Source: Prorocentrum cordatum (taxonomy: Eukaryota; Sar; Dinophyceae; Prorocentrales; Prorocentraceae). From it: a stretch of DNA of 64,000 nt. Under the pieces are notes generated by a model. The model was not told the origin of the DNA. It did not search any database and saw nothing but the letters and a program-made list of their open reading frames with translations. The DNA lies in the NCBI GenBank assembly GCA_963575745.1, contig CAUYUJ010009535.1, positions 422,870-486,869 of the forward strand, in the 5' to 3' direction. The first letter of the stretch is position 1, and each line of letters opens with the position of its first letter. Of this stretch, positions 33,001 through 42,983 are shown piece by piece. Made by a program: the position numbers and the translations under genes.

Positions 33001-33590
33001 TGTGGTGACCGCGCGTTGGAAGAACCGGCCCGGCATAACACCCTACGAGCAACAGGTGTGAGGAGGCGGGAAAAAGGAGGCGGGGGTCGGCTAGTGGAAA
33101 CGTGCTGGGGCACGGCTGAGGACACGGTCATGTGCACCTTCGAACTATTTTACAAAGGGGCCGTGGCCATCCAGACCAAATGGCCGGCATTGAAGCGAGG
33201 GTACGATTCCAGAAACTGTTGTGAAGAAGTTTCAAGCGAAACGGGTGCCGAACTGAACGATCACGAGGGACGGAACCCAACTCCCCATGCCAGCTGAGCG
33301 ACGGAGGGAGGGAGGGCTGAAGGGGCGGGGGAGAAGAGGCTAAGAGGGCAATAGAGAAAAAACGGGGTGCGTTGGATGGGGGAGAAGAGATGGCAAGAAG
33401 GAGGCCGAGGCGAGGGGGGCATAATCAAATATACATATATATATACACATGCATTACAACAAATCCAATGACATCCACACATACATATACACACAGAGGG
33501 CCGATGGAAGAAAATACATGTCTCATTGTTTCATGCTGTTTGCAAAAAGGAACAAACTGTATTGACCCGTTTGTTAGGAGGGGCGGACGT
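33001..33590. other. Probable intron of the KH gene (minus) or spacer
   Basis: Mixed sequence with a purine block (33300-33420) and a short AT/CA repeat (33428-33495). A + strand frame at 33016-33297 is open and partly protein-like (TVMCTFELFYKGAVAIQTKW) but has no family match and no start context. Confidence 0.35.
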
Positions 33591-33609
33591 GACCCCAGGT
33601 GCCGCACGT

Positions 33610-33716
33610 CACGCCCGCGCGTCGCGCCCGCGCGGCGAGCGCCCCAACGGGCGCGCGGCCTGGCAGAGCTTCTTCTGCATGGATCCCTTCTTGCCGATGC
33701 ACCTTCCGACGAATTC
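33610..33716 (-). CDS. Exon with KH-domain GxxG motif
   Basis: The minus strand shows a textbook acceptor: a run of C, GCGCAG, then the exon from 33716. It encodes EFVGRCIGKKGSMQKKLCQA, matching the KH signature (Val/Ile-G-x-x-I/V-G-K/x-x-G-x-x-I/L-K). The loop GKKG is the nucleic-acid-binding GxxG. The frame ends in TGA at 33609-33611, so a donor must lie before it or the exon is truncated. KH proteins bind single-stranded RNA or DNA and act in splicing, stability or translation; which of these applies is unknown. Upstream exons would lie beyond the GAT arrays or have been lost by the LINE insertion at 34.2-38.4 kb. Confidence 0.6.
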
Positions 33717-33809
33717 CTGCGCGGGGGGGGGGGGGGCCCTGGCACGCGGACCCTCGGAGGCTGCGGGAGGCAGACGGAGACGCAGGAGGGAGGAGGGGAC
33801 GGGCACGTG

Positions 33810-34125
33810 ATGATGAGTGCGATGACGCGGACCATGATGAGACGATGGTGGTGATGATGGTGACGAGGAGGAGGAGGAAGAGGAGTAGGATGATGATGGT
33901 TTTGGTGATGATGATGATGATGGTTGCGATAGCGATGGCGATTGCAAGGATGATGGTGATGTTGATGCTGCTGATGCTGCTACGGCTGATGACGACGATG
34001 ACGATGACGATGGACATGATTATGCTGATGGTTGATCTGATGATGTTGCTGATGCTGGTTGCGATAGTGACGGAGGTGGTAAGGAGGCTGATGTTAATGC
34101 TGCTGCTGATGATGTGTGCATGTAC
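33810..34125. repeat. (GAT)n-type degenerate triplet array, left part
   Basis: GATGATGGTGATGAT-type triplets with GAC/GTT/GCT variants. It abuts the 3' end of the LINE; a similar array lies at its 5' end. Confidence 0.85.
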
Positions 34126-34499
34126 GTATGCTCCTGGAGAACGGGCCTCGGCCCTGTGAGAGCCAGGGGAAGCTGGACGCATGTGGAATGGAACTACGCG
34201 GAGAGAAAACACACTAGAATCTCGCAAACGAACGCCAATCGACAACCGCACTCATGCGATGTGCCCACAACTCTGGTTGGTAGGCCACGGTTCCAAGGCT
34301 GGTGGATATGAGGGCAACGAGAAAGAAAGGATCCCCACCTCCAGGGACGCAGCTTGCGGGCGTGGCCTTGTCGACCGCGCCCGAGAGCCAGCCCCTGTGC
34401 TCGCGCAAACCTGGCGCCCCTCAAGTGGAGGACCTGGGGGGGTTGAGGCGCGCGGGGCCCCGTTCGCCTATTGTTCCAATATGTCCCGCCACCTATGCT

Positions 34500-35800
34500 G
34501 CATTCCCGTCACATACCTGTCCCAATCCTGGATCCTTAATCGTCTCCTCGTCGCATTAATCGCCTCACGGCGTGTGACTCTTCTTTCGGAACCCGAAGAC
34601 CCGTCGATGCAAGGCGTCCTGCGGGCCTCTCAACCTCGCGAACTGGCCATGTCTGAGGGCCCACCCCTCGGCACCCCAGAACAAACACTTGCGCGCCAGA
34701 CTGTCGCGCAAGAGGGGCCACTTGACCAGCGGCGTGGCGCGCTGGCACAGCGCGCCGCGCCATCGGCGCCAAGTCTTCCAGGCCTGCGAAATCCGATGCC
34801 CCAGCGCTCCGTCGCCCCGTCCGTCGCGCGAGAATTTCGCCCCCAGGATCTCGATCGTTTCGCCCCTCGGAATCCGCTCGGCCCCAGTGCCGGCCAGGGC
34901 CGCCGTTTCGTTCCAGCGCGGAGCATCGGGAAATTATGCGCTCGACCCCTGGCATTCACTCAAGTTCTCCTTGTAACCCCCCCCTCCAAAATCCGCAACC
35001 AATTATTCGCCATGATCTTCGTCTCCGCCCTCGCCCCCCCCCCCCCCCAGGATCCAGGAGTTATCGGCGAAACGCAGAATAGGAATAAACAGGTCCTGGT
35101 CGGGGTCCCATTGGCAGGCCTTCCACCGAAATCCCCATCCGCGTCGTTCGCATCGGCGTGCGAACGCGTCTAGGAGGGCGACCGGCCTCAGCTTGAAAAT
35201 GAAGGGCGCTGCAGGGTCGCCCTGCGCCCGCGACCGAGATCGAGCTACGGGAGCCGAGCAAGTCATATCGTCGAGTGATACTGTGGTCTCCATCCTTCCC
35301 ACCTCCCTCAACCATCCTGCTAGAAGTATCTTAGGGATGCCATGTTGAACTCCCGCCGCGGCCACTCCTACGCGATCTGCGCAACCATTGGCCTTCAACA
35401 TGTCGCCTGCGAAGGTGAGCAGCGCGCGCTCTGGGCCCTACTCGATGCATTTCTCGATCAGCTGTCGAGCGATGAAGATATCCTCCTCTGCCTGGAACCC
35501 CGATCGAAACGCGAACTGATATTCGAATGATTTCCTTGTTCAGGTGCGAATCGGAGCAGTAGGTCGTGACTATACCACTTGTAGATCACTGGCGACAGCG
35601 TGATCGAGCGGAGGTGAACGATGCTTCCGCTCACGCGTTGATTACGTGCGTTCCCCAGACATTGCACTCCTCCTCCCCCTTAGCGTTCAACGGGCGGTTG
35701 CGAAACAGCTCCGCTACGCATTCCAATGCCTGCTCGGGCAATTTGCTCGGCGCCCCCACCGCCGCCCCGCCCGTCTTCGACCCTCGTTTCCCCGCATTCG
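34500..35800 (-). pseudogene. LINE reverse transcriptase region, frameshifted
   Basis: Segments in three frames line up with a non-LTR RT. About 35770-35660: LPEQALECVAELFRNRPL. 35640-35520: TLSPVIYKWYSHDLLLRF, the RT 'fingers' region. 35401-35003: LLAGWLREVGRMETTVSLDD, then RSRAQGDPAAPFIF (motif B, QGDP at about 35224-35213) and LFIPILRFADNSWILGG (motif C, 35071-35060). FADN has Asn in place of the second catalytic Asp of the usual [FY]ADD; this may be a family trait or a mutation. From about 34900 to 34560 the sense continues (GAEGWALRHGQFARLRG) as a thumb/C-terminal domain. No single frame is intact. Confidence 0.7.
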
Positions 35801-36554
35801 CCCGCATCAGTCCGTCGCCCGCCCATCCCCGATCCAGTCGCGTAAAACAGTCTTGCGCAGCTGGGATCCAGCATGCCTGAGCCCAGGCGGGCCCCCGTCG
35901 TGCACGGGGCTTTGCACGGGGCTCGTCGGGTGCTCCTTCCAGGACAGCGCGCTTAGTGTTCCCGAAGAGATCGGGGTGGAAAGACGTCAGCGTCTGAAAT
36001 GTCCCGTCGTTTGTCGCCGCCGTCTGCATCGCGCCGTCGTCGAAGGGTCGTCGGAGGAGTCGCATGCGGGGTCTCGCTGCGGGGCGGGCAGGGAATCGTT
36101 TCGTCTTCAGGCGATCGTCAATATTGGCCTTCCCTGGTAGTCGTGATATCGGTCGCCTCGTCCTGTAGAGTTCCTCTGCCAGAGCCCCGCGACTATGGCC
36201 TCGGGATTCTACTCTAAGATGTCGCTGGAGGCCCCTGGAGCGCAGCAGAAGAGGATTGTCCTGAAACTGCGCCGGCTGTAGATATCGGGCCCCCCTTGCC
36301 GCAACGCGCTGCGACGCTGGCCGCCGCGCTCGTGAATTTCGAAATCGATGGGCGGCCTGTGCAGCGGGAATCCGGTCGTGGCAACGGGAGGCCCAGAGTG
36401 TCCTCGGTCGCGCCCCCTTGGAGAGACTGCGGGCAGCTGACGTTGAGCCTCGCGTTCTGCGTCGCCACCTGCTCGCGCACGGGCAACTGCAGTTGTTGGG
36501 CCCCGCCCAGCATGCGTAGAAAGTCCACTTGAAACCAATCAACTCGGCGAGGGC

Positions 36555-36990
36555 GCTACCATCTTGCAGCGCCCGCAGTTAGAGAAGCCCCCTGCTTCGC
36601 TAGATGATCGGCAAAGTCGTTCCCCACATTTTCTTTTTGATGCGATTTGCCCCTGACGATGTAGATTTCGAAATATTCCGAGTATTATGCATCAGGTGAT
36701 TCAAGGGATGTGCGATCAGGATGTTTTCCCGTGGGCGAGCGGTCCCCTTCGGCGATCTGGACGGCGCACTTCGCGTCGACATGCAACGCGATGGTGGCCC
36801 CCAGGGGGATCAGGTACTTGTCGGTCCTCGGTCGTTGTCGGGCCCCTGGGATGACTGCGAGGCCCAGCTGGACCTGCCCTTGTTCCAGGAGCCAGAAGCA
36901 AAACTCGATAATGGCCGTGATCTCGGCCGCGCCGTTCATCTTCCCCACCGCACCTAGACGCGCGATGTGGTTCGGGTCGTTCGTGACAGG
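36555..36990 (-). pseudogene. LINE RNase H domain
   Basis: Between endonuclease and RT. Visible catalytic positions: Glu in GAAEITAIIEFCFWLLEQ (about 36924), Asp in ALHVDAKCAVQIAEG (about 36777), and the C-terminal His/Asp motif VRGKSHQKENVGNDFADHLA in another frame (36645-36580). The first catalytic Asp is not clear (region GYTAFPPG). One frame change lies between the second and third motif. RNase H would remove the RNA template during reverse transcription. Confidence 0.7.
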
Positions 36991-37059
36991 ACCGCAGGCA
37001 GAAACTGAAGCTTCCTTCCTAGAAATTGGCGCATCGCATCCTGGAGGAAACGCCGTATA

Positions 37060-37620
37060 ACCCCATCTCGCTTTGGGCCCCACCCTCTTCGGCAATCTCT
37101 GGGCCCTGAAGAAACTCCCACCTGACCAGATGTGCCAACTTCTGGGATCCAGCGACGGCTCGACCGTCGCCCCCTCGAACAAAGGCAGCGCGAGCGCGTC
37201 GCAAATCAATGACGAGTACTCCGCATCGTGCATGTGCCAACGTAAGTTCGACCTGCGAGATCGCATCGTTCTCGGAGGTCTAGCTACTTTGGTATCTCGT
37301 AGTTCCACCACAACCGGACGATGATCGGAGTCCGTCGCGGCGGACGCGGGGATGGAGAGATCGAGCTGCACGCCGTTATCGAGTAACCCCCGAGACACCC
37401 CAGCGAAGTCGACATGTTGGGGGCAAGAAATCGTGCTTGTAATCATTATGACAGGTCCACCATTGGGGGGGCCCTCTTCCAGAGTATTCACCAGGGCCAG
37501 GGCGTAGGTTTCTACGAACTTCAGGACGTGGGGACAACGGCGTCGCGTCCATGGCATATGGCTTGTGAGGATGGTGCCGATGTGCGCTGCCTCCAGAATC
37601 TCCTATCACTGAGCTCGCCA
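37060..37620 (-). pseudogene. LINE endonuclease, C-terminal fragment
   Basis: Encodes KFVETYALALVNTLEEGPP, then SRGLLDNGVQLDLSIPASAA and TDSDHRPVVVELRD (37340-37295). The SDHxP motif is the conserved C-terminal catalytic signature of AP-endonuclease-like (EEP) nucleases that nick target DNA for LINE insertion. The N-terminal two thirds of the fold are missing, which suggests an internal deletion near 37620. A linker follows (WHMHDAEYSSLICDALALPL) as usual between LINE domains. Confidence 0.7.
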
Positions 37621-37677
37621 ACCCCGTGCTGCCAACACTGTTCTGTTCTAGAACTGCCGTCCGTGCCGCCAGATCCG

Positions 37678-38451
37678 CTAGGTTTTTGTCTGTCTTGTCG
37701 GGCCTGGTGTGAAGGCGTCCATCCGCTGGGTGTTCGCATCCATCTTCAGGTCCACGGTCGTCTGCTTCAGCGTGAGGTCGTCAATATTTGACGTGATCCC
37801 ATCGAACTGCGGGCGTAGAGACATCTGCATCGCCTGCACCATCGCGTCTGCCTCGATACTAAGGCTAGCAGCCGGAAGGGGGAGGTAGCACTGGTGACGC
37901 AGAGGCAGGGCCGCCAGGGAGAGGGACCCCTCCAGCCCCCGCAGCGTGACCAGAAGCCTGACCCTGAACAGGAGCACCGCCTCCGAGCATCTCGTCGTCG
38001 GTCGGGATGTCATCACCTCGAGCTTTCTTCACGACAGGCTCGTCGTCGATCAAAGTACAATGGGGGCTCGGCCACAAGAAACCTCCGCAAGAAACCTAAC
38101 CCTGAAATGCGCGATCTGTTCAGTGAAAATCCACATGTGTGCATCGAAAATCGTCAAGATCTGATTGGGAGCCCATCAAAATCCAAGAAACCCAGGGCAC
38201 CCTGGCAAAATCCAACTGGATTCTTGGCACGCGCCCCCACTGTAGGACGACTGCTCGACCCGCCAGCTCCAAACTGAACTGCCGTGAGATCTCACACGAT
38301 GCGTCGAGCGCAGAGGCGGGAAGCAAGCGGAGCCCCACGCGCGCGGGGCTCGCGGTCGGGTCCGCTGGATGTGGCAGTGGTGGGCGAACGCTCGGGTTCG
38401 GCATGTTCGGGCTCCGTTCCGCTTGAGCCAGAAGGGCTTGAGCCAAAATGG
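37678..38451 (-). pseudogene. LINE 5' region / ORF1-like remnant
   Basis: After the SL relics an ATG at about 38405 starts a 95-codon frame (MPNPSVRPPLPHPADPTASP to TDLDDF-type end at 38120). A second coding-like stretch (37890-37700) reads SLRPQFDGITSNIDDLTLKQ and TTVDLKMDANTQRM, a likely short coiled coil as in LINE ORF1 proteins. The two are in different frames. The relation of the 95-codon frame to the LINE is inferred from position only. Confidence 0.4.
38422..38451 (-). other. Two stacked spliced-leader relics
   Basis: Minus strand 38451-38437 reads CCATTTTGGCTCAAG, identical to the 3' 15 nt of the dinoflagellate spliced leader. Three bases later TTCTGGCTCAAG (38433-38422) matches its last 12 nt with one mismatch. 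Stacked relic SLs are known from dinoflagellate genes that re-integrated as cDNA (established knowledge: recycling of processed cDNAs). Confidence 0.8.
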
Positions 38452-38784
38452 ATGCTGATGATGCTGTTGATGATGGTGGTGATGGTGATGACGATGATGT
38501 TGACAACGATGAGGATGATGATGGCGATGATGATGATGACGATGATGATGAGGATGAGGATGAGGATGACGAAGATGATGATGCTGATGTTGTTGTTATT
38601 GTTGATGGTGATAATGCTGATGCCGATGCTGCAGCTGATGATGATGATGATGATGATGATGACGAAGACAATGATAATGATGATCATGATGCTGATGATG
38701 ATGTTGATGATGATGCTGATGATGATGAGTCTGACTACGATGACGATGCTAATGATGATCATGATAATGACGATTATGATAATA

Positions 38785-38826
<42 letters not shown>

Positions 38827-38909
38827 GTGCTGACGATATTAATGGCACGGATGATGATAATGACAATGACAATGACAATGACAATGACAATGACAATGAC
38901 AATGATAAC

Positions 38910-38988
<79 letters not shown>

Positions 38989-39012
38989 CTGATGATGATG
39001 ATGATGATGCAT
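38452..39012. repeat. (GAT)n / (GACAAT)n / (GACGAT)n triplet array
   Basis: About 560 bp of GAT-based triplets with blocks of GACAAT (38860-38905) and GACGAT (38910-38950). Right partner of the array at 33.81-34.12 kb. Confidence 0.95.
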
Positions 39013-39704
39013 GACGTTTCGCCGTGCTCGGGCAAGGTCAGGCCGTCGCGGGGCACTGCGGAGCGCTACCTGACCGTCCACGCGTCGCCGCGCGCGGAGC
39101 TCTGGGCCTCTGTAGGTGCTGCAGGTGGCGGTGCCGCGAGGGATGCTCCACACAGACCTTGGAGGCCTGGAAATGGGCACCAACACCAACACAGGGGGTC
39201 GCCTCCACAAGGGGAAGACGATCCTAGATTTCGGTGCTGGTGGTAACATTTCGGCCACCCTGGAAGTCGGAATATGACCACCATCACCGAGACCGGGACC
39301 TTCTTCCCTCGGTGCAGGCACACCGCCGAAAGTGGTGCTGGTGTCAACCCCTAGGCCTGCGACGACCACCTCCCCCTCGGCGCTCGGGATCGAGGACCGA
39401 AGGCGTCCCGAGCAGGCCCTGCCGCTGCGAGCGGGCCGAACCGAGGCGTCGGGCTCAGCGCCTGGCCTCTTGTCTTCCCCCCCCACACCTCCCATACTTT
39501 CCCATACTTTCCTGGGAAGAGGAGATTCATAGTGTCTGTGTGTTTTTCCCCCTTCTGTGACAAAAAAAAAAAAACGCAGAAAAGGGGGCCAGGGGGGCCT
39601 GCCCGCTTCCTGCGCGCGGAGGCGCACGCCGCAGCTGGAGCACACGGGCATGGGCAACGACTGGGCGGACACCATGGCCACCCTCTGCACTCAGCTCCTG
39701 TCGC
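39013..39704. other. Mixed region with possible small exons
   Basis: A + frame near 39147 encodes 41 codons with KTILDFGAGGNISATLEVGI and stops; another at 39630-39705 reads LEHTGMGNDWADTMATLCTQ after a CCGCAG acceptor-like site and runs into the CTC array. Neither has a family match. An A-run lies at 39561-39574. Confidence 0.3.
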
Positions 39705-39749
39705 CTCCTCCTCCTCCTCCTCCTCCTCCTCCTCCTCCTCCTCCTCCTC
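39705..39749. repeat. (CCT)n array, left half of the target site
   Basis: Perfect CCT triplets that stop exactly where the LTR begins. The right half resumes at 55726. Confidence 0.95.
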
Positions 39750-40019
39750 AGTCGAAAGTGAGCCTGGTAACTCAAATAGCATCCGATTCCATGATAGACA
39801 TCGGATGGCAAATAGCGTCCATCGCTCTGCTGTGATAGTACAGTATGAGGGGTGGGCGGATAAGATAAGATAAGATCGATGTAATGATCTTTCCAGCACA
39901 TAGCGAACACTCGCGGTGTCCGGGCAAATAGGGCGCGCGTGCCTTGGGCCAAAGGCAACGGCGCGCGCGAGCTATGCTCCCGATACTATAACATATCCCA
40001 AAGACCTACCCTTTAAGTT
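39750..40019 (-). repeat. 3' LTR
   Basis: 270 bp aligned without gaps to 55456-55725; differences at the GATAAGATAAG/GATAGG site, at CATATCCC/CATCTCCC and at two bases near the distal end (40013-40014). No TG...CA ends are evident. It contains a GATAAGATAAGATAAG repeat. Confidence 0.9.
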
Positions 40020-40384
40020 GAGAGGGGAGGAGACGGAGAGCATAGTCGCACGCAACGGTCGCGCGCACGACTGCTTGCAAAAAGGAAAACAGTGCGTACA
40101 GTCTGGCCTAACACCAGACTGCAAGGCGAGTTTCCTCGCAAAGCATTTCACGCAAATACAAGACAGCCCCTTCAAACAATGAAGGGCTATCGGCTCAGTT
40201 AGAGGTAAGCCAAACAGGCCATACCTCACCAAACAAATGTGTATTAAGGCAAAGAGCCTGAGTTGTACGAAGCCGGCTCGTTGCCAGGCGTGAAATATAA
40301 GGCTCGTTTCCGAGCAACTAGAGGGGCGCCTTTATAGTAGGCGCCCGTGCTGGCAAATTGGACCGCGAGGGCAACAAGGACAGA
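40020..40384 (-). other. Retrotransposon 3' untranslated region
   Basis: Between the stop of the RT/RNase H frame and the 3' LTR. Holds hairpins at 40100-40120 (7-bp stem AGTCTGG/CCAGACT), 40126-40139 and 40302-40315. No polypurine tract is seen on the sense strand next to the LTR; the purines (GAGAGGGGAGGAGACGGAGAG without its last base) lie on the opposite strand at 40020-40040. Confidence 0.6.
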
Positions 40385-41473
40385 CTAAAATTGATTAGAC
40401 TTAGGTTTGTCTCTGTCCTCGGGACCCCGAAAGGGAACAAATTGCTTCACGTCATACTTAAATGACTGAGTGCCTGACATCACTTCCAGAAGCAGCTCCC
40501 GATCGATGCTTCCCTTTGTATGCCCATCTGCGGTCATATCCCTAGTATCACACCATTGCACATTATGTACTATACCTATATCCATGAGCTCACGTATCCA
40601 GCTGATATGTCCAAGCAGAGTCCGTTCTGTAGGTATCTTGAGATCCCTGCTTGATAAAGATTTGTAGACGGACTCGGCGTCTATGGTAAGAGAGACTTTG
40701 ATAGCTAGGCCTCCAACTCCACGCATGTCTCGTAGTTGTCGTGGAGTCAAAGCTCCTGCCTTAAGCTCGTGGAGAATAATGAGCGTAGGGTAACACTCAT
40801 CAAGGTTATGTGCAGCTGCAAGTGCCTCCGCAGCATAACTGGACCTCACCTGTAATCGGTGTGATTTGCATAGTCCGTCACAGAGGTGAACGACGGACTT
40901 GCCTTGAGGCGAGTTTCCCCGCCGTAGTACATTGGCCCCGCGTATGCCGTAGCCCTTGGTCTCGTCATCCTCCTCCCCGGTAAGCTTCCGATACCCCGAA
41001 TCGCTATGGATGTCAACTTCATTCGCCGGCTTCATCCGAGGGAAGGTGATACGTTTCGGGCTGCTGATCAGCTTTCGCGTCACAGCATTCAGACGTCTGA
41101 CTTGCAGATTGGTGGGCTCTTGAATTTTCTGAAGAGAGACCACGTATACCATGAGCCAGATTTGGGTAAGAAGGGCATAGGCGAGGGCTCCTCGCAGGCT
41201 GACGAACATGTCGGCAATGAGTTTCGTGGCTTTGGCATCGGCCGCCGCTCCTGTAAGTTCTGGGTGTGTGATAGGACGTAGTTGTTTGATATACTCGTCC
41301 TGGTCCATGATCACATCTCCTTGATCATTCTTAGTGTAGCGAACGGCGCAGTTCGTATACGTGTGCTTGTTGAGCTTGCATTTGCCAAACACCTTTTCGA
41401 CACGTTGTACATAGTCGTCTATATTTTTCTCTAGACCTGTCATGTTAATATCATCGACATGTTTTGCCGTCAA
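40385..41473 (-). CDS. Pol: RT C-terminal part and RNase H
   Basis: Begins with LTAKHVDDINMTG, containing the RT catalytic VDD (YVDD motif equivalent), so it continues the RT of the upstream frame after a one-base slip. It then shows a copia-type connection and RNase H: EVDIHSDSGYRK, SSYAAEALAAAHNLDECYPT, LTIDAESVYKSL and the end CDTRDMTADGHTKGSIDREL. These match the RNase H catalytic acids and the DxxTK-like terminal motif of Ty1/copia elements. 362 codons to the stop at 40385. Hairpins 40909 (RRGNSPQG) lies in it. Confidence 0.85.
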   Translation of the reverse strand: MTAKHVDDINMTGLEKNIDDYVQRVEKVFGKCKLNKHTYTNCAVRYTKNDQGDVIMDQDEYIKQLRPITHPELTGAAADAKATKLIADMFVSLRGALAYALLTQIWLMVYVVSLQKIQEPTNLQVRRLNAVTRKLISSPKRITFPRMKPANEVDIHSDSGYRKLTGEEDDETKGYGIRGANVLRRGNSPQGKSVVHLCDGLCKSHRLQVRSSYAAEALAAAHNLDECYPTLIILHELKAGALTPRQLRDMRGVGGLAIKVSLTIDAESVYKSLSSRDLKIPTERTLLGHISWIRELMDIGIVHNVQWCDTRDMTADGHTKGSIDRELLLEVMSGTQSFKYDVKQFVPFRGPEDRDKPKSNQF

Positions 41474-42219
41474 AGGTCTTGGCTGAATTCAAATTCAGGA
41501 TCGTAGCTGGTCGGTGCAAGTCCTATAGCTCGTGTGGTCGTACGAAGTTTGAGAGAGAACGCTCTTGGAGCGTCCTTTGTACCCGTTCCTGGTTTGAGGC
41601 ATCTAAGACAGTGTCGACTTTCGTCGTAGGATGAGAAGCCAGGTAATGTACGAAGTACCTGAGCACTTCCTGGTGGAAGAGTAAAGCAAACCATGCGAGT
41701 TTCCTCGCCGGTGGCATGGGCAAGTTCCTCATAGGTCAAACCCTTGAGGAACGCCTTATCGATATCCATGGATGCTAAGATCCACTCTGGATGGCATGCC
41801 GCTTCACTTGCCAGGAGTCGTTGGGACTGCCTTCGGGCGGTTCCCGAGAATGTTTCCACATCAAAAGCCTCAGTATCCATAAATCCACGAAGGACCAGTC
41901 TGAGACGAATGGTTTTAACGTTCTCGGTACCCATCTTTACAAACTTCCACTTGTATACATATCTGGATGTCATGATGTTGGAAGCTTTGGATAAATCATA
42001 CATCTCAAAGCATCGATTATCAATCCAGATTTTGAGCTCAGTATACAAAGCTTCACTAACCTCCTTTGGATGTGCTGCTATGTCGGCTTTGGTCAGTAGA
42101 TCATCTTCTTTGACAACCACAGCACGTTTAGCAGCAGAGGATACATATACTCTCATCGTTGCGACCATATCAGTATCGAGCTGTGCAAGTTGAGTCTGAT
42201 CCAGCACTATTTTTGACAT
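41470..42219 (-). CDS. Pol: Ty1/copia reverse transcriptase (RVT_2)
   Basis: Shows the RVT_2 pattern: SRYVYKWKFVKMG, IRLRLVLRGFMDTEAF, EWILASMDIDKAFLKG (catalytic Asp152 region), a TLPPGSAQVLR block, and LRCLKPGTGTKDAPRAFS. The frame is open upstream of the ATG (SYSLDSDEYGPYVELCFTSE), so translation comes from a polyprotein. It ends at TGA (41470-41472) just before VDD; one missing T in a short T-run would join the frames (SQDL to LTAKHVDD). RT copies the element RNA into cDNA. Confidence 0.85.
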   Translation of the reverse strand: MSKIVLDQTQLAQLDTDMVATMRVYVSSAAKRAVVVKEDDLLTKADIAAHPKEVSEALYTELKIWIDNRCFEMYDLSKASNIMTSRYVYKWKFVKMGTENVKTIRLRLVLRGFMDTEAFDVETFSGTARRQSQRLLASEAACHPEWILASMDIDKAFLKGLTYEELAHATGEETRMVCFTLPPGSAQVLRTLPGFSSYDESRHCLRCLKPGTGTKDAPRAFSLKLRTTTRAIGLAPTSYDPEFEFSQDL

Positions 42220-42308
42220 TTCCGATGTAAAACATAATTCAACGTAAGGACCATATTCATCACTGTCAAGAGAGTAGCTCTCGTCGGTTGTGGTTGAACA
42301 AAGAGAGA

Positions 42309-42981
42309 CTAGACGGATTCACGTGATTTCGGCTCGTCTCCGAGCATATCTGATGATATAATATCATCTTCGTCCACAAGTGCTGAAACCAAAACACATT
42401 GGTCGGGCAGCATAGTTGTTGGGACGCAATAAAGATAATCATCAGTAATCGTCGTAGGATGAAGGTCCATACGTAACTCGTCGTACCACTCTTCCAGCAT
42501 CATAGCTTCGATATTGTGTTCCTCATTTTCCTCATAGATTGTCGACAGACGGACTGCACTCGGCGATGAAGCATCTGGTGTGTCTGGAGAAAGCCTGTTT
42601 CCAGGCGACTCGTGTTCCCCAGACGTGTTGCTTGAATGCTGATATTTAACCAAATCGTCGTGAAATCCTAAGGAAGGGACACGTGAAGTCAAGCATTGAA
42701 TAAGTCTGGAGTGAGTGCTACCAGTGATCTGAGAAATGTTTAAGCCGGTGCCCACACATTCGTAGTAGTGGAACGCCGGGCTGATGTCGTTGTCATAGTG
42801 GATCAGCGTAGACCCGGTGGCGTACTTTACTGCAGGTAAGCTTGACACACTCTTAGCCAGTCGAACTGCTACTACATGTTCTACTCGGAAATAATTTCGT
42901 ACGAGATACTGTAGTGCTAAGTGTACGCGCGGGTGGAACTTGCTGTCGTCTGACAGATTAAGGTTTCCCTTGTAATCGGGG
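42309..42981 (-). CDS. Pol: linker between integrase and RT
   Basis: In the same frame as the integrase part upstream and separated from it by a TAG at 42984-42982. It starts IPDYKGNLNLSDDSKFHPRV, continues with LQYLVRNYFRVEHVVAVRLA and an acidic region TIYEENEEHNIEAMMLEEWY. Copia elements have variable acidic linkers here. No domain recognised. Frame changes again near 42300 before RT. Confidence 0.65.
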
Positions 42982-42983
42982 AT

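Larger units (their letters stand above)
34170..38451 (-). mobile_element. Decayed LINE (non-LTR retrotransposon), order EN-RNaseH-RT
   Basis: Minus-strand element whose 5' end is marked by spliced-leader relics at 38451-38422 and whose 3' end is somewhere near 34170-34500. From 5' to 3': leader/ORF1-like region with a possible coiled coil (37890-37690), the C-terminal part of an AP-type endonuclease ending in SDHRP, an RNase H domain, then a reverse transcriptase with QGDP and FADN motifs and a thumb-like region. Many frame changes and stops break the coding, and the endonuclease lacks its N-terminal part, so this copy is inactive. (GAT)n arrays flank both ends. Confidence 0.75.

Noticed and set aside
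33131-33180. + strand CTFELFYKGAVAIQT as a second KH half-exon
   Set aside because: It shares only about 11 bases with the minus-strand KH exon and lies on the opposite strand without splice-site support.
38448-39014. Asp-rich and Met-rich frames of about 190-320 codons
   Set aside because: Direct translation of the GAT/GAC triplet array.
39147-39269. Small frame with ILDFGAGGNISATLE resembling a methyltransferase motif I
   Set aside because: Only 41 codons, no other methyltransferase motif nearby, and the DNA is partly a diverged internal duplication.
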